DNA of 64,000 bases from DSQK01 sp964550175 (GTDB taxonomy: Archaea; Nanobdellota; Nanobdellia; Woesearchaeales; ARS49). Location: the NCBI GenBank assembly GCA_964550175.1, contig CAZJXP010000001.1:186001-250000 (forward strand). The letters run 5' to 3'. A program made the position numbers and the translations under genes. Below the pieces are notes generated by a model. That model had not been told where the DNA came from. It saw only the letters and a program-made list of their open reading frames with translations, and did no database searches. The number at the start of each line of letters is the position of its first letter. Position 1 is the first letter of the stretch. Of the stretch, positions 1 to 9,638 are shown in pieces.

Positions 1-58
1 TCGCTTGGTCTAACAACGGCTTGATCTTTTCGTCGATTGTTCTCTCTAAATCCCCCAT
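1..58 (-). CDS. 5' end of a gene cut by the window edge
   Basis: An open frame starts at an ATG at 58 on the minus strand and runs off the window, giving about 19 residues (begins MGDLERTIDEKIKPLL). It has its own TATA-like TTTAAATA near 86-96, at archaeal spacing, so it looks like a real gene start. Charged and helical; no family can be assigned from so little. Confidence 0.5.
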   Translation of the reverse strand, partial: MGDLERTIDEKIKPLLDQA

Positions 59-104
59 GAATATGACATTATTGTCTCAGTATTTAAATATGACTATTTT
101 GTCC

Positions 105-881
105 CTATTCTGCATTAACCTTACTGATGAAGAACACGCGCCAGACCGAGATGACCGGCAATAACACGAACAGAACAACACTCATAGCGATAAGCACATA
201 CGATTCAGCCAACCAAGCTATGATTAGGTACAGAATCGCTAATGTAACCAGCATCAACGCATACCAGCCGCCGTTTGTCGCGATGTGGTAGATTGACGCG
301 TGCTTGAATCTTTTCCAGAAAGAACCGTGGCACAGCACGCTGTACGCGATTGTCAGGAAGTAATAGATGATCAATACAAAAGACGCTGCGATGATTGAGA
401 TGCCCGTTCTTCCGATTAACGGAAACGGGTCGGAAGCGGACTTAAATGCCAACAGCATCGCGCCGGAAAGTATCGCCAAGAACAGGATGAATCCGGCTAA
501 AGAGACAAGCGCGAATCTGAGAAAGAATGACGGAAACTTTCTTGTTTGTCCGACAATCCTGTGGCAGAAATACCACGCGCTGCCTTGAAAGATTGTCCAG
601 AATAAAAACAAAAATCCAAGAACTCGCGCGATGCTCCAGTAGATCGCGTGCGTCGCCGCGTCAAAGGCCGCGACATCCAGACTGATGTTCGACGCGTCGT
701 TCGTCGAGACCATCGCTCCTAAACCTGATTGTAACAACGCGTTGAGCTTGCCCAAATGCAACGACAACACTTGGAACTCGGTGAAGTACACTTTTCCGAA
801 GCTGTAGAGGAAGAAGATGTCGAGGACGACGACTAATATTAGCAATGGCCAGGACTTATGGAAGTAGTGCCAGAAGTTCAC
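105..881 (-). CDS. Polytopic membrane protein, last gene of surface module 1
   Basis: 258 residues with about six hydrophobic segments (near 12-30, 82-104, 117-145, 158-180, 205-225, 230-250) and few charged residues. I do not recognise a family. It starts at GTG one base after the stop of the giant exported protein upstream, so it is probably co-translated with it. Its size, segment layout and position next to giant exported proteins match the membrane protein at 10271-11038, suggesting equivalent parts of two duplicated modules. A role in exporting or anchoring the neighbouring proteins is inference only. Confidence 0.75.
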   Translation of the reverse strand: MNFWHYFHKSWPLLILVVVLDIFFLYSFGKVYFTEFQVLSLHLGKLNALLQSGLGAMVSTNDASNISLDVAAFDAATHAIYWSIARVLGFLFLFWTIFQGSAWYFCHRIVGQTRKFPSFFLRFALVSLAGFILFLAILSGAMLLAFKSASDPFPLIGRTGISIIAASFVLIIYYFLTIAYSVLCHGSFWKRFKHASIYHIATNGGWYALMLVTLAILYLIIAWLAESYVLIAMSVVLFVLLPVISVWRVFFISKVNAE

Positions 882-882
882 T

Positions 883-3800
883 CTACACCTTTTCTATAGT
901 AAAGGTTTGTACGGCGCTCTTTCCTGAAGCAGTATCTAAAATCTTAATTTCAAACGCAGTAGCATCCTTTGCATTAACATATCCAGCGCCGGTTATACCC
1001 GTATTTTTCTCGGTAGTTCCAGCCATGACATCAATAGTTCTTGCCGAAATTGGCGCGGACAATTCTTGAACTTCATTAAACGTACCAATAGTACCGTCAG
1101 TATTTTTGTAAGTGAACGTGACCTTCAAGGGAGATGGGTAATCTACATTGACACGAACTCCATAAACAACTGAACTTGCAAGAAGCACTTTTCCTGCTGA
1201 GACAATCTTAACTGCCGTGCTATATGACTTGTCCGGATTTAATTCGACAAACGAAATTCCTGAAAGAACCGGAGATGACGGAGTTGGAGCAGCCAACGGT
1301 TTATTCAAATCATCACAACTAAACGTTCCCGCCGCGTCCTTGTTGCAGAAACTCTTTCCGGCGTTGATTGTCTGGTCGGGCCCGCAGTTGTAGCATTGGC
1401 TGCCCGGGAGGCACTTGGTTTCGGCGTCTTCTTTCGTTCCGCAGAAGCAGCCGCCAACCATCTCGCTCTTTTCGCCAATCTTGCAAGGCAACACTCCCGA
1501 CGGATACCCTGACGCGCCCGCGTAATTCGTCGCGCAAATCGCGTCAACAGTTATGGTCTTCTCCTGTATCTGGCCTTCGGCGTCCGTCGTCGGCTGCTGG
1601 TAGTTCGGCTCGTATGTCGCGCCGTACTGCGTCTTCTTCGCGTCGAAAAGCTTGAAATTGATGTGCCAGGTTTGAGGTGTAGTTGATGCTGAAAGACAGG
1701 CGTTTGACGCGCCTGACGACTGGTAGCGCAGATACAATACTCCGCCAGGAGGAACATCCTCGAGAAGAGTTAATGTGATTAAACCGCCAGAACGTCCATC
1801 ATCACGGAACGTCAGCTTCTTTCCGCTCAATGTCGCGGAGCCAACTTCCTTGAAGTTATTTCCATTTACAACAGCGCTCACTTTCTCGCCAACAACTGCT
1901 GGAGCGTAAACTTTAACGCCCGCGGCCGTGAAATTGAACGCCAAATCGACAAGTGAGCTTGTTTCAGTAACGGTTGTTGCGCCAGGATTGATGTGTTTCT
2001 TGGCGGCAACACGCGAATCAGGACTTGATGGATTAGGACCATAGTATGAAATGAAATCAGCAGGAACCCCGCCCGTTGTCGCGCCGAACATCGATTCAGA
2101 AATCGGGTTGATCGAATCAAACGTCTTCGTGTTCGAGCCGGACGTCTCAATTCGTATCAATTTGTCCTGCGCGTACGGGTCGGTCGGCTTGTTCGTCTCG
2201 ACGACCGTGTTCGCGCCATTCCTGATTTCGTAAACAAGATACTTCGTGTTTGCTCCGGAACTTGCGCCGCCGGTGTCTCGCGGGTTGGAATCGCCAAATA
2301 ACGTGATTGGAACGTTGAAGTGCACCTTGCTGTCCTTCAGCAACGGTGCCGGAGTTATCTTCGGGTCGCCGTCGAATATCGCGCCGACGTAATCCCCGCC
2401 AAACACGCAGCTGAAGAACGGCGTGCCTAACAATTTGAGGCTGCAGAAGTTCGGCGCGTCAGAGCCAGTGAGATGGATCTCAGCTTCCTTCTTCACGGTC
2501 TTCGTCTGGCCCGTCGCGTCCTTGTAGGAGTACTCGAACACGACCGTGTCGTACCGTATCTGCCCGACGCCGGACTCGCCTTGGACCAAATATCTTATGT
2601 CCGCGCCGAGGTCCTCGTTCTGGCCGATGTGTCCCGAACCTAATGATGGGTCAGAGATTTCCAAAGTCTGTTCGGTCTGGCCGTAGCAGTCGCACGCGCC
2701 GGGCGAACGACCTTGGAGATTTCCTTTGTAGCCGTCGCGCTCTTCGCACGTCCGGCTGTTCGAGCATCTGAGATACAATCTATAGTCAGCGTCCGCGCCC
2801 GCGACGAACTGCACGCCGATGTGGTACAGCCAGGTCGTGAGCCCCTTCGGGCTGGATGCGGGATTATAATTCACATAGCTGCGTTCGGCCGGGAAGACGA
2901 AGCCGGTGCTTTCCAGCGGCGTGTTCTTCACGGTCTGCTGGAACAATCCGCCGACGTTCAAGTCCCATTCGCCCGTGAACGCCCACATGCACGCGCCGTG
3001 CACAAGGTTGCCTTCCGAGAACGCGGTCTTGTACAATGCCGTCGTGCCGTAGCGGTCCTCGACGCTCTTTTCAGTATTCGCGCCTGCCTTGGTCAAAATG
3101 CCGATGACATCGCCCAGTCCTTTGTCGCGCGTTTCGGACGTTCCCGAGCCCGCGTTGTTGAACCCTTTGACGAAGCAGCGCAAGACGTCATAGATGACGT
3201 CGCAGATGAGGTTGCTGTACAATTCGTTGCAGGCTCCTGAGGACCCTTCGCCCGTGATTCTCACGTGGTCGACGCAGGTCTTGATCGCGCCCAAAACCGC
3301 GCGCCAGTGCTGCAAATAGCCCGAAACGGCCGGCAAGCAAACGCACTGCATGCTGCGGAAAATTCCCTCATCGGCCGGCTGGACGATGTATTCCTTGTCT
3401 GATGTGGTGATGAATTTTTCAATCTGATCGTAAATCTTTTTTGCGGCGCCCGTACAAGACGGGTCCTTGGCGATACCGGGTTGACCACAATACTCAGCCG
3501 CAAATTTTTTCAAATTATCTTCTTTCTTATTGACATCAAACTCATTGAAAGCAGTTAATTTAAGGAGTTTAATGTAATTACTCGTCTGGGTAATAGGAAC
3601 CTTTTCATGGCTGCCAATCTTAGCCGCGTCTTCTGCTGTTACAGTAATATCCCGCGTCGCATAGCCGGAGAAAATCTCGTATTTTTTGCCTGTTGTATCC
3701 GGCACAATCATGATGATGGCTTCAGGGTCCGCTTTGGTTGGAAGAATCGTAGCGTCATAATTTACGTGAGTAGATATGAATTCGGGCTGGGCTGATAATT

Positions 3801-6800
3801 TATTCGGGTCGCAGATACCCGTGTACGCGACGGTGATACCTGTTGCGCCCAAAAGCCCGCCGCAGGATGCGCCCGTTTCCGACTCGAACTTAGGAATGTC
3901 ATTCGCTCGCTGAGCCGCGAGACACGCGCTTTCTTTAATCTCGTTGAACGTTTCGGCGTAGACGCCCGGCAGTCCGCAGGCGCTGTTCCACTCTTCGTAG
4001 TACTCCGAACCACAGCATTCCGCGTTTGCGGGGTGCGGACCGGCGCAATTCACTCCTTCCTTGTTGTCCTTAGCGTCTTCGCCGACTTTCGTCGACGTGT
4101 CCTTTTCGTGCTTGAGATAGTTCTTGTACTGCTCTTTGATGCTGTTGTAGTCAGCGGTTACTGCTTTTGCATATGTGTCCGTGACTACCGGTCCATCCAT
4201 AGATTTTGTTGAAGTATCTACTGTAGGGCCTTCTTGAGGAGTTGTGTACTCAATATCTGACTTAGCACTTTGAAGTTTTTCCTTCCCATTAAATCCACAG
4301 CTGCTTCCGGAGTAATAATTATTTCCTTCAGCATCAGTTCCGGCAGCGCTCACGACCTTCGGCGGACTTCCCGCTTTCTGATTGATATACGTCTGCAGCG
4401 TCGGCGCGGCCGGACAGGCGACGCGGTCGCACACTTCGCGCATTGTGTCTTTGAGATTCAATTTGTCGCGGATGGATTTGTAGCAATCGTTGCATTGGTT
4501 TTGCTTATCTTTATCTTCCGCATACACCTTGTCGCACATGCCAATTTCGGCCACTTTTCGATCAAACTTGTCGCCGCTTACTGAGGAGAATATTCCTGGA
4601 ATGCTCGCGAAATCACACTCGACAAGCTCCTTGACTTCCAACACATAATTCACCGCGGTCAACGCGAAGCAAGAATAAATCGTGTATTCGCCAATCACCG
4701 TCAACGGTTTCAAAATCTTGTCAATGTACCCGATTGCGTCACCCATTAACCTGCTCTGAACTTCGTAGAGTTTCTTAGGGAGTTTATCGCCCAAATTTAT
4801 CGGCTTGTCCATGTGGACTTCGATCGGGATGCAGATCTTCTGCGTCTGGGTTAACGGCGCAACCGTGCCGGTCGTCTGATCAGTCAATATCGTTGCAGCT
4901 GATTTGGGCTTCTCTTCCTGATATTCGATGTTGAACTGGTAGAGGAATTTCGCGCAGCCGGCAGCCGGGTTGGTGCACTCGCCAAGGCGATGCTCGAACA
5001 ATTCCTTCTCCTTGTCAGGCGTGCTATGGCCGTCCTCAGGAGGCTGAGCGACGAACGAGAACTGGATGTATCCCTGCGTCTTTTCGCGCGCCTGGATGAA
5101 GTTTGATTGAACCCAGCCGTTGTCGTACCGGTCTTCCGATTCCAAGCTCAATGTCAAAGGCCTGATTGATGGCTTCTTCGTGATTACGGCCGTGTACGGG
5201 CCCCTATAAGATAGATTGACCGAGAATCCGATGGTCTGCACGCCCTCGATTATGTTTCGCGGCGTCAAGATGGACGGCGAAATCTCGCCCATGTCGACGT
5301 CGAACGCCCCGCCTTCGCCGCACAGCGCGTACTTGATTTCGACCGGGCCCTGCGTCGCTTTCAAGCCAGCCAAGTCAACGGCTTCCAACCTGATCTTGTT
5401 GGTCGAGACGCCGACGCCGGCTTCCAAAACTACGTTTCCGGTGATGACGTCGTTCGCGCTCTTCGACGCAGACCCGATCTTCAAATGCACCTTGATCTTG
5501 AAATTGCCCTCATCATCCGTGACTTCGTAAGACTGCGGAGTTGTTTCACCGTTCAAGTACACGAAAACCGTCGCGGGCTCGGACACTTTTCCTTGCACCG
5601 TGACTTCGGGGATGTACGTCGGGCTCAATCTATCGAGATTTGTTTCAATGAACGTCGGGGCCGTGCTGTCCAACCGCACCGTGCCCTCATATTCGTCCAC
5701 GTTTCCAGCCAAATCAGAAATGCTGATCTTGTACTGGTTTGCGCCGTCCTCAAGGCCGAGGCTGAACGAGAACTGGCCGTTCGCTTCGAGCGTTTGCTTT
5801 TCGGTCGTGCAGGTCAAGACGGCTTCCGTCGGAGACCCGGTGAACGTGTTGCCGCCAGACGCGGACTTGACAACCAGGCTGTCGCTCTGCGCGCCTTCGT
5901 TGCAGCTCTGATCAACCGCGGAAATTCGATACGAATACGTCGCGCCAGAACTGACGGCATCGTCATACTCCGTCGTCGTCACGGTCGTGATGCGCACGCC
6001 GTCACGGTAGACCGCGTATTCTCTGACGTCGTCTTCGGGGCTTTCCGTCCACGCTAATGAAATCGTGTTATCCTCGACGTCGGTCGTCTTGACGCCAGTA
6101 ACTCGATCAGGTTCCGTGCTATCAAACGACTTCTTGACTTCATACGTGATGGTGACCGGCTCGTCAACGCTGCCTGAAACGGTTAACGGAGATGAATCCG
6201 CGATGTCCGGAATCTTGTTCAGCTTGACGTTCGGCGGAGTGTTGTCGATCGCAACGGAATAAGACTGCTCGACCTTATTGCTGTTGACATCCGTGACTAC
6301 GAGCTTGATGGTGCTGTTCCCGCTCGACAACAGCACATTCGGCGCGACGAACGTCCCGTCGCCGGAAGCGGTAATCGTATTTCGCTTGACGCCATCAAGG
6401 AAGAGTTCAATCGTCGCGAACGGCCGCGTCGTGCCTCTGATTGTAAGCTTGTTGGTGCTGATGACCGACGGAATGTCCGCGGTCAACGGCGGAATGCCGT
6501 TCTGCGCGCCGGCCAAAACCTTAAGCGATGAGCCGTTCGCGCAGTTGTCGGACGCGTCGCACCCGGCGATGTTGAAGTTGTACAATTGGCCAGACTGCGT
6601 CGGAACGACCAGCACGTGTTCGGCAACGAGCGCGTCGTCAGAAACCGTGGCCAAATCATCCTTGCCGAAATACGCTATCGATGTCGCGGGCTCGTTCGTC
6701 GTCCAGGCGAACGTCGTCGTCGTGTCGCCGAAATACAACGGCCGCAAATCAGAGAAAACCGGAGGAACAGCATCAGCGCCGGCGTTCGTGTTCAATGTAA

Positions 6801-7281
6801 ACATCGCCCCGCCGTTGTCGTTCGACGTGAAATCTCCGTTCTGCGCGATGCTGGTGAGCCTGTAGTAATATTTCGTGTTGGCCTGGAGGTCATCCAATGT
6901 CAGGGTGTGGAATGTTGAGAAAGCCAACGACTCTTTCACTTGGCCCAATGCGGGCGTCTTTCCGTAGTCAACGCGGCTGGTCGACGCGATGTCGGTGTTC
7001 CACTCGATCCTCGCGCCGTTCAAAGAAACAGATTTTGTCGGCGAGCCCGAAATGCTGATGGTCAAGGCTGAGACTGAGAGGGCTAAGATTAGGATTATGC
7101 AGAGGACGCTACTGAATTGGACGATGCGGCGCCCCTGGCGGCTCGCTCCGCTCGCGCCAGCGCCGCAACGACCGGTCGACTGTTTTCCGTTACAGCTTCC
7201 CCGATGCAACTTTTTACCGGCACGATTGGAACGTTCGTTAGTATCAGCGTTCATTCGTCCACAAATTTCTTCTTGTTTCAT
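883..7281 (-). CDS. Giant exported multi-domain surface protein (2132 aa)
   Basis: A basic N-terminal stretch of about 55 residues is followed by a hydrophobic segment (about 58-76, ending near ALSVSA) that fits a signal peptide. Then come fibronectin-III/Ig-like beta domains: FN3-like at about 80-165, another at 170-260, a Bacterial-Ig-like one at 275-350 and a clear FN3 at 400-470. Long cysteine-rich regions follow, and the C-terminus has no membrane segment. A central CLP...C...C...YDVLRC pattern resembles one in the 1013-aa protein at 13140. The ATG overlaps the stop of the upstream gene by four bases. Residues about 10-50 are encoded by a dispersed repeat plus a GC-rich hairpin element. 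Probably an adhesin or cell-envelope component. Confidence 0.85.
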   Translation of the reverse strand: MKQEEICGRMNADTNERSNRAGKKLHRGSCNGKQSTGRCGAGASGASRQGRRIVQFSSVLCIILILALSVSALTISISGSPTKSVSLNGARIEWNTDIASTSRVDYGKTPALGQVKESLAFSTFHTLTLDDLQANTKYYYRLTSIAQNGDFTSNDNGGAMFTLNTNAGADAVPPVFSDLRPLYFGDTTTTFAWTTNEPATSIAYFGKDDLATVSDDALVAEHVLVVPTQSGQLYNFNIAGCDASDNCANGSSLKVLAGAQNGIPPLTADIPSVISTNKLTIRGTTRPFATIELFLDGVKRNTITASGDGTFVAPNVLLSSGNSTIKLVVTDVNSNKVEQSYSVAIDNTPPNVKLNKIPDIADSSPLTVSGSVDEPVTITYEVKKSFDSTEPDRVTGVKTTDVEDNTISLAWTESPEDDVREYAVYRDGVRITTVTTTEYDDAVSSGATYSYRISAVDQSCNEGAQSDSLVVKSASGGNTFTGSPTEAVLTCTTEKQTLEANGQFSFSLGLEDGANQYKISISDLAGNVDEYEGTVRLDSTAPTFIETNLDRLSPTYIPEVTVQGKVSEPATVFVYLNGETTPQSYEVTDDEGNFKIKVHLKIGSASKSANDVITGNVVLEAGVGVSTNKIRLEAVDLAGLKATQGPVEIKYALCGEGGAFDVDMGEISPSILTPRNIIEGVQTIGFSVNLSYRGPYTAVITKKPSIRPLTLSLESEDRYDNGWVQSNFIQAREKTQGYIQFSFVAQPPEDGHSTPDKEKELFEHRLGECTNPAAGCAKFLYQFNIEYQEEKPKSAATILTDQTTGTVAPLTQTQKICIPIEVHMDKPINLGDKLPKKLYEVQSRLMGDAIGYIDKILKPLTVIGEYTIYSCFALTAVNYVLEVKELVECDFASIPGIFSSVSGDKFDRKVAEIGMCDKVYAEDKDKQNQCNDCYKSIRDKLNLKDTMREVCDRVACPAAPTLQTYINQKAGSPPKVVSAAGTDAEGNNYYSGSSCGFNGKEKLQSAKSDIEYTTPQEGPTVDTSTKSMDGPVVTDTYAKAVTADYNSIKEQYKNYLKHEKDTSTKVGEDAKDNKEGVNCAGPHPANAECCGSEYYEEWNSACGLPGVYAETFNEIKESACLAAQRANDIPKFESETGASCGGLLGATGITVAYTGICDPNKLSAQPEFISTHVNYDATILPTKADPEAIIMIVPDTTGKKYEIFSGYATRDITVTAEDAAKIGSHEKVPITQTSNYIKLLKLTAFNEFDVNKKEDNLKKFAAEYCGQPGIAKDPSCTGAAKKIYDQIEKFITTSDKEYIVQPADEGIFRSMQCVCLPAVSGYLQHWRAVLGAIKTCVDHVRITGEGSSGACNELYSNLICDVIYDVLRCFVKGFNNAGSGTSETRDKGLGDVIGILTKAGANTEKSVEDRYGTTALYKTAFSEGNLVHGACMWAFTGEWDLNVGGLFQQTVKNTPLESTGFVFPAERSYVNYNPASSPKGLTTWLYHIGVQFVAGADADYRLYLRCSNSRTCEERDGYKGNLQGRSPGACDCYGQTEQTLEISDPSLGSGHIGQNEDLGADIRYLVQGESGVGQIRYDTVVFEYSYKDATGQTKTVKKEAEIHLTGSDAPNFCSLKLLGTPFFSCVFGGDYVGAIFDGDPKITPAPLLKDSKVHFNVPITLFGDSNPRDTGGASSGANTKYLVYEIRNGANTVVETNKPTDPYAQDKLIRIETSGSNTKTFDSINPISESMFGATTGGVPADFISYYGPNPSSPDSRVAAKKHINPGATTVTETSSLVDLAFNFTAAGVKVYAPAVVGEKVSAVVNGNNFKEVGSATLSGKKLTFRDDGRSGGLITLTLLEDVPPGGVLYLRYQSSGASNACLSASTTPQTWHINFKLFDAKKTQYGATYEPNYQQPTTDAEGQIQEKTITVDAICATNYAGASGYPSGVLPCKIGEKSEMVGGCFCGTKEDAETKCLPGSQCYNCGPDQTINAGKSFCNKDAAGTFSCDDLNKPLAAPTPSSPVLSGISFVELNPDKSYSTAVKIVSAGKVLLASSVVYGVRVNVDYPSPLKVTFTYKNTDGTIGTFNEVQELSAPISARTIDVMAGTTEKNTGITGAGYVNAKDATAFEIKILDTASGKSAVQTFTIEKV
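7126..7166 (-). repeat. GC-rich hairpin element inside coding sequence
   Basis: On the minus strand this reads GCGGCGCTGGCGC, a short GC-rich centre, then GCCAGGGGCGCCGC, which can pair into a strong stem. The same arms occur on the plus strand at 60458-60509 with a different centre. Here it is translated in frame as part of the N-terminus of the 2132-aa protein. Confidence 0.75.
7201..7262 (-). repeat. Dispersed CGGTAAAAAGT element, copy 1 (in coding sequence)
   Basis: On the minus strand this carries the family's right end (TGCCGGTAAAAAGTTGCA, core at 7210-7220) preceded by a CTAACGAACG-like centre and followed by CGGGGAAG. It is the only one of nine copies that lies inside a gene, encoding part of residues 10-25 of the 2132-aa protein. 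Confidence 0.7.
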
Positions 7282-9212
7282 GAAAGTTTGGGCTTCAATG
7301 ATTCAACATAGCTTCCGTCGTTCAAAAAGGTTCCAACCGCGATCTGGTAGTCGCGGTCCTGCTTGATCGGAACGACTTCCGCAACATACAATGTGATAGT
7401 ATCCGCGCCGGACAGTTCCCGGCCGACAATCTTCAGGTTCGCGTTTTGGTAGCCGCCAACAAGGTCGCCAAAGAGCGTCATGATTGCGTTGACGTCGTAC
7501 GTCGCGGTGCCTTCGATCAAATTAAGCGTTTCGTTCTTGGACGGCAACGTCATGAACTGGTCGTACGTCCCGTTCGCGACGCTGAACTGCAGCGACACCT
7601 TGTCGTCCTTGCCCAACGCTCGCGCGGATAGGAACTGCTTGGTGTCGGAATCATACGGCAGCTTCATGACTTTGACTTTCATTTCTCTAACCTTCGGCAT
7701 GACAAAATCAATCGTGTTCGTCGTCGCGAACTTCGTGACCGGAAGGTAGCCTTCCTTTTCGACGGTGATTTGCGGGTTGAAGCAGCCTTCGGGCAGTCGC
7801 GCCATCAAGCGATAGGTTCCGGCGTCGGCTTGCGTAACTCCAAGCTTGCACGACTGCGTGACGCACTGGTAGTTCACGCTGACATCGCCCATCTCGACCA
7901 CGCCGATCTCGGGCTCCAATCCTGACACGTGCACTTCGATCACGTCGTTGCCGAGGTTTTCGCAGAATCCCGTCGCTTCGTCGAAGCCGCGGAACTCGCG
8001 GAAGCCGAAGCTCCTTCGAGCTCCGGTGTTGTCGTCGATAATTACGGGGAACGCCATCTGGAAAAGGAATCCGTTGTTCTGGAACGCGGCCTCATCAGAC
8101 ACCTTGAACATGACTGGGTAGATGACATCGTACACGAAATGGTACGAGTTGACGCACAAGAAGCTCAAGTACTTGCTCGTCCCCTTGCCGATCTTGCTGG
8201 ACAATACTCCTCCTCGGTTGGGCTGCGCGTTCAGGTCCATCCCCCACTCGGGCTGGTAAAGGAATGCCGCGCTGACGGAACTCTTGGGAACGCCGACGTC
8301 ATAGCGCATGCGCGCGTACTCGAACTGGTCTTCAGGGACGTTCTTCGGGAATCGGTCCTGGAAGAAATCCTCAAGCTTGAACGCCATCACTTTCTCGTAC
8401 GCGCTGTTCTTCTCGGTAAATGGAGCGTAATTAGTGCCGCCGACGCGGATGCTCGGAAGGTTCTGGCGCATGATTTCCTGCAGTTCAGCACGCACTTCGT
8501 CGAGCCGCCACGTTTTCGGGGAGCAGTCGAACTCCAAGGAGTTGAACGGAATGTCCGTCGAGCCAGTCATCAAATCTAACGTGAGATTCTCGAACCAGGC
8601 CTCGTCGTCCTCGCGCTGCATCACCTTGACCGCGAGATCGTACGCGGCCTTGAGATTGACTTCTGGCTGCACGACAAATTCAGTCAATGAAAGCACTCGT
8701 TCCGGACGCTGGATTTCGACGTTGTAATCAAGACGGACCGTGACGGATCCTTCGCCGATGGTGACGGTCGCTTTCGGCGCGGACTTTTCGGTTACCGGAT
8801 ACGTGAACGCAGAGAAATTTTCAACGCATGCCGGAAGGTTCGATTCGACATAGGTCGCCAAGTCGGACTCCATCAATTGGATGCTCGGCACGCGGCTTTC
8901 GCCCTCATAGTACCACAGCGGGACCTTGACGACGCCGCGGTCGTCGATCGGCAGATAGCTGCTCGGCGTGCGCTCGATATCTTGCGGAATGCTCAAGAAT
9001 CCGCCTTGCAATCCCTGAATTCGGATGCCTTCCTCGGAAATGGTAGACATACAGCTCGAAACGTAATCATATACTGGCTGGGCTTCGCGATCAACGACGA
9101 TGCCGGCCTTAAAGACAGAGTTCTTGTTCGTGATAAAAATGACGGTTACAACCGCTAAGAGGAGCACTATTCCTAGGATAATAAATACGGTAATCTGACC
9201 ACGTCTCACCAT
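7278..9212 (-). CDS. RGQITVF-anchored surface protein, first gene of module 1
   Basis: 644 residues beginning MVRRGQITVFIILGIV: two basic residues, GQ(I/L)T, then one hydrophobic segment (about 9-28), recalling archaeal class III (pilin-like) signal peptides. The rest is an extracellular beta-rich region without a further membrane segment. The segment after the anchor (YDYVSSCMSTISEEGIRI, then YVESNLPACVENFSAF) matches the 758-aa protein at 16178 closely, so the two are paralogues. The start is supported by GAGG upstream of the ATG and TTTATAAAGG at 9239-9247. The stop overlaps the next gene by four bases. Function unknown. Confidence 0.85.
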   Translation of the reverse strand: MVRRGQITVFIILGIVLLLAVVTVIFITNKNSVFKAGIVVDREAQPVYDYVSSCMSTISEEGIRIQGLQGGFLSIPQDIERTPSSYLPIDDRGVVKVPLWYYEGESRVPSIQLMESDLATYVESNLPACVENFSAFTYPVTEKSAPKATVTIGEGSVTVRLDYNVEIQRPERVLSLTEFVVQPEVNLKAAYDLAVKVMQREDDEAWFENLTLDLMTGSTDIPFNSLEFDCSPKTWRLDEVRAELQEIMRQNLPSIRVGGTNYAPFTEKNSAYEKVMAFKLEDFFQDRFPKNVPEDQFEYARMRYDVGVPKSSVSAAFLYQPEWGMDLNAQPNRGGVLSSKIGKGTSKYLSFLCVNSYHFVYDVIYPVMFKVSDEAAFQNNGFLFQMAFPVIIDDNTGARRSFGFREFRGFDEATGFCENLGNDVIEVHVSGLEPEIGVVEMGDVSVNYQCVTQSCKLGVTQADAGTYRLMARLPEGCFNPQITVEKEGYLPVTKFATTNTIDFVMPKVREMKVKVMKLPYDSDTKQFLSARALGKDDKVSLQFSVANGTYDQFMTLPSKNETLNLIEGTATYDVNAIMTLFGDLVGGYQNANLKIVGRELSGADTITLYVAEVVPIKQDRDYQIAVGTFLNDGSYVESLKPKLS

Positions 9213-9275
9213 CTTTTTCCTCGAATGGACACTAGTCTGTTCCTTTATAAATGTTTTGAGGCTATATATAGCGCG

Positions 9276-9542
9276 TCACTTGACCAGAAACAGGTGCTTT
9301 TGCATCAGTTTGCCGCGGACGTTCGCAGGGTAGAATATCCAGCCCACCTTTCCTTCCGCATCGATCGAGACTTTTCTCGAAACGATAAGGTAGTCCAACG
9401 CCAGGCAAAAGGTCTGGTACATCATTTTCTTCGGCAATGACTGCCAGAGCTCCTTTTTCCGGCATTCGCCATCATAGCTTCGAACCGTTCGCTCAAGCAT
9501 CAGTAAACTATCAAGCCTCGGGTAACGCAACAGCTTCTTCAT
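9276..9542 (-). CDS. Small winged-helix-like protein, possible antitoxin/regulator
   Basis: 88 residues, basic, with the pattern YPRLDSLLMLE..., ELWQSLPKKMMYQTF, then ALDYLIVSRKVSID and GKVGWIFYP, which reads as a winged helix (recognition helix followed by a beta hairpin wing). A 16-bp perfect palindrome lies directly upstream of the ATG, between the TATA box (9565-9574) and the start, suggesting self-repression. It is divergent from the RelE-like gene at 9639. Family assignment is from pattern memory only. Confidence 0.7.
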   Translation of the reverse strand: MKKLLRYPRLDSLLMLERTVRSYDGECRKKELWQSLPKKMMYQTFCLALDYLIVSRKVSIDAEGKVGWIFYPANVRGKLMQKHLFLVK

Positions 9543-9558
9543 TATATCAATTGATATA
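9543..9558. promoter_or_regulatory. 16-bp perfect palindrome, likely operator
   Basis: TATATCAATTGATATA is a perfect inverted repeat directly upstream of the winged-helix gene start and downstream of its TATA box GTATTTAAAC (minus strand, 9565-9574). It therefore covers the expected transcription start. Its position suits binding by a dimeric repressor, most simply the product of the adjacent gene. Confidence 0.6.
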
Positions 9559-9638
9559 ACTCTTGTTTAAATACTTTTCGGAAAGTTTCCGGAATTTTAC
9601 GAGCAACGCATATAAAAAACTAAATGACTATTCTTGGG

